From contig JAJYBX010000037.1 of the NCBI GenBank assembly GCA_021778785.1, forward strand, positions 1 to 9,930: DNA of 9,930 nucleotides, written 5' to 3'. Under the pieces are notes generated by a model. That model was not told the DNA's origin. It saw only the letters and a program-made list of their open reading frames with translations, and ran no database searches. The position numbers and the translations under genes were made by a program. The stretch is from Acidobacteriota bacterium. GTDB lineage: Bacteria > Acidobacteriota > Holophagae > Holophagales > Holophagaceae. Shown one piece after another: positions 5,868 through 9,930 of this stretch (position 1 is the first letter of the stretch; every line of letters starts with the position of its first letter).

Positions 5868-6347
5868 CTAGCGTGTCCGAATGGCCTTGGCGGCCTTGAG
5901 GATGTCCCCCAGACAGCAGGCGCCGGAGGGGTTTTTCACGTCGCAGCGGCAGCGGCCTTCCTTCACCGCGACCCGGAGGGACTCCACCGACTCCAGGCGC
6001 CCGGTGGCCTGCCATTCGGCTCGCAGGCTCTCCTCGCTGTGGCCGAAGCAGTAGCAGAGGGGGTGCGGGGGCGCCGTTTCCTTGATCCCCACCCGCACCG
6101 TGAGCTGGTTCTTGCGGAAGACGGGGGCGGCCCGGTCGCCGAAGTACACCACCTCGCAGGCGGGGCTGTCGCAGAACCGCCAGGGCCCTTCCGGAAGCGC
6201 CTCATCCGAGTGGTGCGCCAGCAGGGCCTGAAGGGTGCGTAGGGGCACGGAGCGCCCGGGCTGGCCGCACGCGGGGCAGGCGGCGGCTTCCGTCAGCGCC
6301 TCGCCGCCGCCGCAGCAGCCGCAGTGGGGTTTGCCCGGCTCGCCCAC
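5868..6347 (-). CDS. CopZ-type [2Fe-2S]/zinc metallochaperone-like protein
   Basis: A 159-residue cytoplasmic protein with 13 cysteines. The core resembles the N-terminal domain of Archaeoglobus CopZ-type proteins, which carries a mononuclear zinc site and a [2Fe-2S] cluster. It has a conserved opening (SVPLRTLQALL), FCDSPACEVVYFG (Cys59, Cys64), HPLCYCFGHS (Cys98, Cys100), GRCRCDVKNPSGACCLGDI (Cys133, Cys135, Cys144, Cys145). Ahead of it is a small Cys-rich leader with Cys9, Cys11, Cys12 and C24-x2-C27, which could be an extra zinc knuckle. No separate C-terminal HMA copper-binding domain is present, unlike full CopZ. The GTG at 6347 is chosen because a G-rich leader precedes it and the frame upstream overlaps the DsrE gene; the gap to the DsrE stop is 8 bases. 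The likely role is metal or cluster handling; the metal is not proven. Confidence 0.75.
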   Translation of the reverse strand: MGEPGKPHCGCCGGGEALTEAAACPACGQPGRSVPLRTLQALLAHHSDEALPEGPWRFCDSPACEVVYFGDRAAPVFRKNQLTVRVGIKETAPPHPLCYCFGHSEESLRAEWQATGRLESVESLRVAVKEGRCRCDVKNPSGACCLGDILKAAKAIRTR

Positions 6348-6355
6348 GGCGCCCC

Positions 6356-6709
6356 CTAGAACACCAGCACCCGGTCCGCCCACAGGGTCCAATCGGTGAG
6401 CTCCTCCAGGGTGCTGCGGCGGCAGCCCTCGGCCAATTCGGCTTCGACCATGCCGCGGGCGTCCATGCAGGTGCCGCAGACGCCCACCTGCCCGTGGCGG
6501 GCGGTGACGCCCTTCAGCATCCGCTCCAGGTTGTAGAAGCCATCGGGGGTCCTCTGACCCCCCTTGGCGCAGGCGGCGGCATCGCCCATGAGGAACACGC
6601 GGACCTCCGCGCCCTCGCGCTTGGCGGTGGCACCGGCCAGGCGCAGGCCGTTGTAGCTGCGCTCGGTGCCGTAGGGGGGATCGTTGAGGATGAACAGGTG
6701 CCTGGCCAT
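6356..6709 (-). CDS. DsrE/DsrF-family sulfur-relay protein
   Basis: A 117-residue single-domain protein of the DsrE fold. Family pattern: N-terminal strand HLFILNDPPYGTERSYNGLRLA, then GAEVRVFLMGDAAACAKGGQ, and the Cys-containing segment VGVCGTCMDARG (Cys78 and Cys81), ending with WTLWADRVLVF. Proteins of this type pass persulfide sulfur on conserved cysteines in sulfur oxidation, thiolation or related relays, usually as small homo- or hetero-oligomers in the cytoplasm. Other cysteines are Cys47 and Cys96. The ATG at 6709 has GGGAG 5 bases upstream. The next gene downstream, 8 bases away, is a Cys-rich metallochaperone-like protein, so the two are very likely co-transcribed. No dsrF, dsrH or tusA neighbour is present in the window, so this is a stand-alone member and its sulfur partner is unknown. 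Confidence 0.85.
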   Translation of the reverse strand: MARHLFILNDPPYGTERSYNGLRLAGATAKREGAEVRVFLMGDAAACAKGGQRTPDGFYNLERMLKGVTARHGQVGVCGTCMDARGMVEAELAEGCRRSTLEELTDWTLWADRVLVF

Positions 6710-6753
6710 GGGAACTCCCGGATGGCTCCAGGATACCGGCCAGACGGGGCCCC

Positions 6754-8214
6754 TCAGGGCAGGGTGATCCAGCCCGCCACCAGCTTGTAGGTGCCGGCGT
6801 CGTTGAACAGGAGGCCCCGGGCGGCGACATCGGCGCCGTTGGCCACGGAGGCGAGGCCCATCATCCGGGTGGCGGCCTGCTGGTACACCACGACGGTGGA
6901 GGCCCCCGTGAGGGTGGTGAAGGCGGCATCTGCGGGCAGGGTCAGGGTGAACGACGCCTGGGTGCCGCTCACGGTGTAACCGGACACGGTCCCGTGCAGG
7001 GCCTGGGGTTCCAGGCGCATCGCGCTGGCGGTGATCGTTCCCAGGCTGCCCATCATCCCGCCGCCCATGCCGCCCCCGCCGCTCATCATGGCGCCGGCGC
7101 TGAGCACGGCCACCCGCTGGCCCTTGGCGAGGCTGGCGGGATCGAAGACGGGCGTGAAGGGCAGGCCGGTCAGGTCCAGGCCATCGGCGTCATAGGCATA
7201 GGGCGTGCCCGAGGGGATGCTCACGGTGACGGTGCCCCCGATGGAGGTCGGCATCATGCCGCCCCCCTGGCCCGCGCTGGCGGCCAGGGTGAGCTGGGTG
7301 GGGGGATTGCCGGTGACGGTGGTGACCAGGCCGCCGCCCATCATGCCTGTCGAACCGACCCCGAGGGATTCCACCCGCTTGGCGAGGTAGGAACCGTCGG
7401 GCTGGACGGTGGCGTCCACGCTCACCATCATCCCGCTGGTCAGGCCGGCCATGCCCGCAAGGCCCGATCCCGTGAACAGGGTGGTCGCGTCGGTGGTGAA
7501 GGATGCCTTCTGCATCCCCATCATGGCGCCGAGGGAGAACTGGCTGCCGGAGATGGTGGAGACGCTGCCCATCATCTGCTGCATCCCCCCCGTCCACGGC
7601 GTCTGCCCGGAGGTGGCGAGGCTGGCCATGGCGGCGGTCATGACCGGCGAGAGGGAGACGTTCCCCGAGCCATCCACGGTGACGGAGGCGCCCATGTTCA
7701 TGTCGAAGTTCAGGGCCATGGGGTTGGCGCCCACGGTCAGGGCGGGCGAGAAGGGCACGATGGCCGTGAAGGGGCCCGGCATCGTCTTCTGGGTGTAGGC
7801 CTTGGTGATCGGGTCCAGGTAGCCCATGGACACCGAGGCGAGGGTCACCGTGGCCCGGGTGTAGGTGCCCTGCGGGATGCTGAGCGCGGCCAACGGCTGC
7901 ATGGTGGCCATGGTCTGCGTCATTTCCATGGGGGTCGCCGTGGCCACCAGGCTCACGGGCGTGCCGGAGGCGGGCGTGAGCGTGACGTTGTTCACCGTCA
8001 TGCCGAAGGCCATGATCCAGTCGGCGGGGGCATCGCCGAGGTTCACCTGGACGGGGGTGGCGGTGGGGGTGGTGCCGGTGCCCGACCCCGGACCGGTGCC
8101 GGTCCCCGACGCGGCTCCGGAGGCGCTGCTGCTTCCGCCGCAGCCGAGGATGCCGAGGCCGCCCAGCAATAGAAGCCCCCCGGCGATGGCCTTGCCAAGC
8201 CTGTTGAAGCGCAT
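6754..8214 (-). CDS. Methionine-rich lipoprotein with DUF4382-like and DUF5666-like domains
   Basis: A 486-residue predicted lipoprotein with signal GKAIAGGLLLLGGLGILGC (lipidated Cys25). A Gly/Ser/Thr linker follows (~26-54), then a DUF4382-like domain (~55-195, opening VQVNLGDAPADWIMAFGMTVNNV). DUF5666-like beta repeats come next, recognisable at MMGSVSTISGSQFSLG (~215-230), GGGLVTTVTGNPPTQLTL and LHGTVSGYTVSGTQASFTL near the C-terminus. It contains 35 methionines (about 7%), clustered as MQQMM, MMGMQ, TGMMGGG, GGGMM and MMSGGGGMGGGMMG, with one histidine and no cysteine other than the lipidated one. The start at 8214 is set by AGGAGG 5 bases upstream. Function is unknown; it is probably anchored in the envelope. 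It ends 44 bases before the DsrE start on the same strand and is divergent from the fumarase genes. Confidence 0.8.
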   Translation of the reverse strand: MRFNRLGKAIAGGLLLLGGLGILGCGGSSSASGAASGTGTGPGSGTGTTPTATPVQVNLGDAPADWIMAFGMTVNNVTLTPASGTPVSLVATATPMEMTQTMATMQPLAALSIPQGTYTRATVTLASVSMGYLDPITKAYTQKTMPGPFTAIVPFSPALTVGANPMALNFDMNMGASVTVDGSGNVSLSPVMTAAMASLATSGQTPWTGGMQQMMGSVSTISGSQFSLGAMMGMQKASFTTDATTLFTGSGLAGMAGLTSGMMVSVDATVQPDGSYLAKRVESLGVGSTGMMGGGLVTTVTGNPPTQLTLAASAGQGGGMMPTSIGGTVTVSIPSGTPYAYDADGLDLTGLPFTPVFDPASLAKGQRVAVLSAGAMMSGGGGMGGGMMGSLGTITASAMRLEPQALHGTVSGYTVSGTQASFTLTLPADAAFTTLTGASTVVVYQQAATRMMGLASVANGADVAARGLLFNDAGTYKLVAGWITLP

Positions 8215-8219
8215 GTCTT

Positions 8220-8225
8220 CCTCCT
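8220..8225 (-). promoter_or_regulatory. Ribosome binding site (AGGAGG) of the Met-rich lipoprotein gene
   Basis: A perfect AGGAGG on the minus strand sits 5 bases before the ATG at 8214. It decides the start against an in-frame alternative at 8277 that would put 21 hydrophilic residues before the lipoprotein signal. Confidence 0.8.
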
Positions 8226-8332
8226 GGTGGCTGAGTAACTGCAAGGGAATCCCGGTCTCACCGGAGCACCTGTCCAAACATACGTGTCGGGAAAGGCGAC
8301 AGCCAGGGACTCCGGGATGGATCCCGCCATTT

Positions 8333-8346
8333 GTGACCGCGGTTAC
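8333..8346. promoter_or_regulatory. Near-perfect palindrome, candidate operator
   Basis: GTGACCGCGGTTAC is self-complementary at 12 of 14 positions. It lies in the 231-base region between the divergent Met-rich lipoprotein and fumarase genes, 45 bases upstream of the proposed fumarase -35 element. A second small inverted repeat, CGGGATGGATCCCG, lies at 8313-8326. Either could bind a dimeric regulator. Position supports this; no family is recognised. Confidence 0.3.
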
Positions 8347-8390
8347 GGAGGGTCTCCATCGTCCTGGAGGCGCCTTGGGACATTGATCAC

Positions 8391-8419
8391 TTGAGCCTCA
8401 GCTTCCGAGGGCGGATCAT
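8391..8419 (+). promoter_or_regulatory. Candidate sigma-70-type promoter of the fumarase operon
   Basis: TTGAGC (8391-8396), a 17-base spacer and GATCAT (8414-8419) match 4 of 6 positions each of the -35 and -10 consensus. Transcription would start about 20 bases before the ATG. This is a pattern match only. Confidence 0.35.
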
Positions 8420-8445
8420 GGGACCCGGTGTTCCGCGGAGGGTCC

Positions 8446-9426
8446 ATGTCCGAGTGCGTCATCCCCACCCTCACCACGCTCGACGTGGTGCAATCCAAGT
8501 CGGTGCTGCCCCCCGGGTACAAGGCCGACCTGTCGGATCTGAAGGGACTCGACCTCACGACGCCCATGCTGGAGCTGCTCCGCCGCACCACCAGCCGCCT
8601 GCCGCAGGATGTCATCGACGCGCTGGTGAAGGGCCGGGACGCCGAGGAGGAGGGCAGCCGCGCCTTCAACACCCTCAACGACATGGTGCGCAACATCATC
8701 CTGGCGGATGGCCACGTGACGCCGCTCTGCCAGGACACCGGCTCCATCATCGTCTGGATCCGCCATCCCTACGGCCTCAGCCAGCGGGCGGCCAAGCAGC
8801 AGATCCGCGCCGCCGTGGTGGAAGCCACGAAGCGGTCCTGGCTCCGCCCCAACTGCGTGGAATCGCTCAGCGGCAAGAACACCGGCACCAACATGGATCC
8901 CTTCCACGAGCACCACCCGGCCGTCCACTTCGAGGAATGGGACCGTCCCGAGGTCGCGATCTCCGTCATGCAGAAGGGCGGGGGCTGCGAGAACGTGGGC
9001 GCCCAGTACCGCCTGCCGGATGCCGCCCTGGGCGCGGGGCGGGACATCAAGGGCGTGCGCAAGTGCATCATCGACGCCGTGGTGAAGGCCCAGGGCCAGG
9101 GCTGCAGCCCGGGCATCCTCGGCGTGGCCATCGGTGGCGACCGCGTCACCGGCTACGAGAAGAGCAAGGAGCTGATCCTCCGCAAGCTGGGCACCCCGAA
9201 CGCCGACGCGAAGATGGACGCCTTCGAGAAGGAGGTCACGAACGACCTCAACACCCTGGGCATCGGGCCCATGGGCTACGGCGGCAACACCACGGTGCTG
9301 GGCGTCATGGCGGAGGAGATGTACCGCCACCCCGCCAGCTTCTACGTGAGCATCAGCTACATGTGCTGGAGCAGCCGCCGGGGCACGCTGACGCTCAAGC
9401 CCAGCGGCGAAGTGTCCTTCGATTGA
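8446..9426 (+). CDS. Class I fumarate hydratase, alpha subunit (N-terminal-type)
   Basis: The catalytic iron-sulfur subunit of a two-subunit class I fumarase, which interconverts fumarate and malate in the TCA cycle in the cytoplasm. The 326-residue length suits a stand-alone alpha subunit. Motifs: PLCQDTGS (Cys95), SGKNTGTNMDPF, MQKGGGCENVG (177-185), GQGCSPGILGVAIGGDR (Cys220), GIGPMGYGGNTTVLGV (272-287) and SISYMCWSSRRG (Cys307). By spacing compared with E. coli FumA (Cys105, Cys224, Cys318), the [4Fe-4S] ligands are probably Cys95, Cys220 and Cys307. Cys181 sits where I expect Ser in the usual GGGSEN motif. The ATG at 8446 has GGAGGG directly upstream; a GTG at 8428 is the alternative. 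The beta-subunit gene follows after 16 bases. Related tartrate dehydratases share this fold, but the motifs fit fumarase best. Confidence 0.9.
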   Translation: MSECVIPTLTTLDVVQSKSVLPPGYKADLSDLKGLDLTTPMLELLRRTTSRLPQDVIDALVKGRDAEEEGSRAFNTLNDMVRNIILADGHVTPLCQDTGSIIVWIRHPYGLSQRAAKQQIRAAVVEATKRSWLRPNCVESLSGKNTGTNMDPFHEHHPAVHFEEWDRPEVAISVMQKGGGCENVGAQYRLPDAALGAGRDIKGVRKCIIDAVVKAQGQGCSPGILGVAIGGDRVTGYEKSKELILRKLGTPNADAKMDAFEKEVTNDLNTLGIGPMGYGGNTTVLGVMAEEMYRHPASFYVSISYMCWSSRRGTLTLKPSGEVSFD

Positions 9427-9442
9427 TCGCGACGAGGCTCCC

Positions 9443-9930
9443 ATGATCCGTCTCACCACCCCCATCACCGAAGACCAGATCCGCCAGCTCAAGGTCGGCG
9501 ACGAGGTGCTGCTCAACGGCCGCGTCGTCCTCAGCCGCGACATGGGCCACAAGTACATGAAGGAGCAGAAGCCCGAGTGGCTGAAGCCCATCCTCGAGAA
9601 CATGGTCATCTACCACTGCGGGCCGGTGGTGAAGCAGCACGAGGACGGCCACTATAGCTTCGTGGCCGCCGGGCCCACCACCTCCATCCGCGAGGAGCCC
9701 TACCAGGCCGACGTCATCGAGACCTACAAGGTCCGCGGCGTCATCGGCAAGGGCGGCATGGGCAAGAAGACCAGCGAGGGCCTCCAGAAGACCGGGGCCG
9801 TCTACCTCCACGCCACCGGCGGCGCGGGCAGCCTGCTGGCCGAACGCTGCAAGCGCGTGGTGGACGTGAAGATGCTCGAGGAATTCGGCAGTCCGGAGGC
9901 CTTCTGGATCATCGAGGTGGAGGACTTCCC
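9443..9930 (+). CDS. Class I fumarate hydratase, beta subunit (3' truncated by window edge)
   Basis: The C-terminal-type subunit partner of the preceding gene. The frame is open from ATG 9443 to the window end, giving 162 visible residues. Family motifs: GEVLL-type strand VGDEVLLNGRVVLSRDMGH (18-36), MVIYHCGPVV (54-63), FVAAGPTTS (73-81), VIGKGGMGKKT (100-110) and YLHATGGAGSLLAERC (121-136). These contribute substrate-binding residues at the subunit interface in the two-subunit form. GAGG lies a few bases before the ATG, and 16 bases separate it from the alpha stop, so the two are co-transcribed. The usual length is about 180-210 residues, so little should be missing beyond the edge. Confidence 0.9.
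   Translation, partial: MIRLTTPITEDQIRQLKVGDEVLLNGRVVLSRDMGHKYMKEQKPEWLKPILENMVIYHCGPVVKQHEDGHYSFVAAGPTTSIREEPYQADVIETYKVRGVIGKGGMGKKTSEGLQKTGAVYLHATGGAGSLLAERCKRVVDVKMLEEFGSPEAFWIIEVEDF

Noticed and set aside
5737..6015. Upstream extension of the Ig-like lipoprotein frame into the CopZ-like gene
   Set aside because: The extension is Arg/Gly/Pro-rich without motifs. A strong ribosome site and lipoprotein signal at 5736 define the start.
8090..8105. 16-base inverted repeat GGACCGGTGCCGGTCC
   Set aside because: It lies in the Gly/Thr/Ser linker codons of the lipoprotein and is a by-product of repeated GGC-ACC-type codons, not a likely operator or terminator.
6994..8172. Long plus-strand open frame (392 codons) opposite the Met-rich lipoprotein gene
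   Set aside because: The translation is His/Gly/Ala/Arg-rich low complexity with no domain, as expected of a high-GC antisense shadow. The minus-strand gene has a signal peptide, lipobox, ribosome site and recognisable domains.
8277..8305. Possible minus-strand promoter (TGGCTG, 17 bases, TATGTT) for the Met-rich lipoprotein gene
   Set aside because: The -35 box matches the consensus at only 2 of 6 positions, so chance is likely.
8416..9609. Long minus-strand open frame (397 codons) across both fumarase genes
   Set aside because: It overlaps two clearly conserved fumarase subunits and has no recognisable motif. It is a shadow of codon bias.

Overview
This window is a high-GC, densely packed chromosomal segment from a Gram-negative bacterium. 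Support for an outer membrane comes from an LptE-type LPS-assembly lipoprotein, three lipobox lipoproteins and a Spy/CpxP-like periplasmic protein. The mix of RNase J, an hpt-lptE-holA run, a two-subunit class I fumarase and DUF4382-type lipoproteins suggests Acidobacteriota of the Holophagae type (Geothrix-like). That is an impression from gene content, not a demonstrated assignment. Nothing here looks like phage, plasmid, CRISPR or RNA genes.

Layout: (1) 1-831 is the C-terminal half of RNase J, cut by the window edge. (2) 902-2586, minus strand, is a compact operon of ECF sigma factor, zinc-binding-type anti-sigma factor and Spy/CpxP-like periplasmic protein, a typical envelope or redox stress module. 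(3) 2718-5303, plus strand, is a tightly overlapping operon: hpt (purine salvage), a GxxExxY/PD-(D/E)XK-like protein, lptE (LPS transport) and holA (DNA polymerase III delta). (4) 5323-8214, minus strand, holds an Ig-like lipoprotein, a Cys-rich CopZ-type [2Fe-2S]/zinc metallochaperone-like protein, a DsrE-family sulfur-relay protein and a methionine-rich DUF4382/DUF5666-like lipoprotein. (5) 8446-9930, plus strand, encodes the alpha subunit and the truncated beta subunit of a two-subunit class I [4Fe-4S] fumarate hydratase.

The most unusual structure is in region 3. The GxxExxY gene is bracketed by two inverted copies of a 37-bp repeat (31 of 37 positions identical). Each copy is built from degenerate CRCGGAARR units spaced 9-11-9-9. 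A third, solitary copy sits about 2.4 kb away between the convergent RNase J and Spy-like genes. The bracketed unit is about 494 bp, is visibly lower in GC than its neighbours, and is wedged between hpt and lptE so that stop and start codons overlap at both ends (ATGA at 3236, GTGA at 3718). The right arm supplies the end of the GxxExxY gene and also the start codon and first residues of lptE. This looks like a small mobile or formerly mobile cassette absorbed into an essential operon without breaking translational coupling.

Genes in region 4 may form a metal/sulfur-handling group: a thiol sulfur-carrier candidate, a Cys-rich metallochaperone candidate and a Met-rich surface lipoprotein. That link is inference from context and composition.
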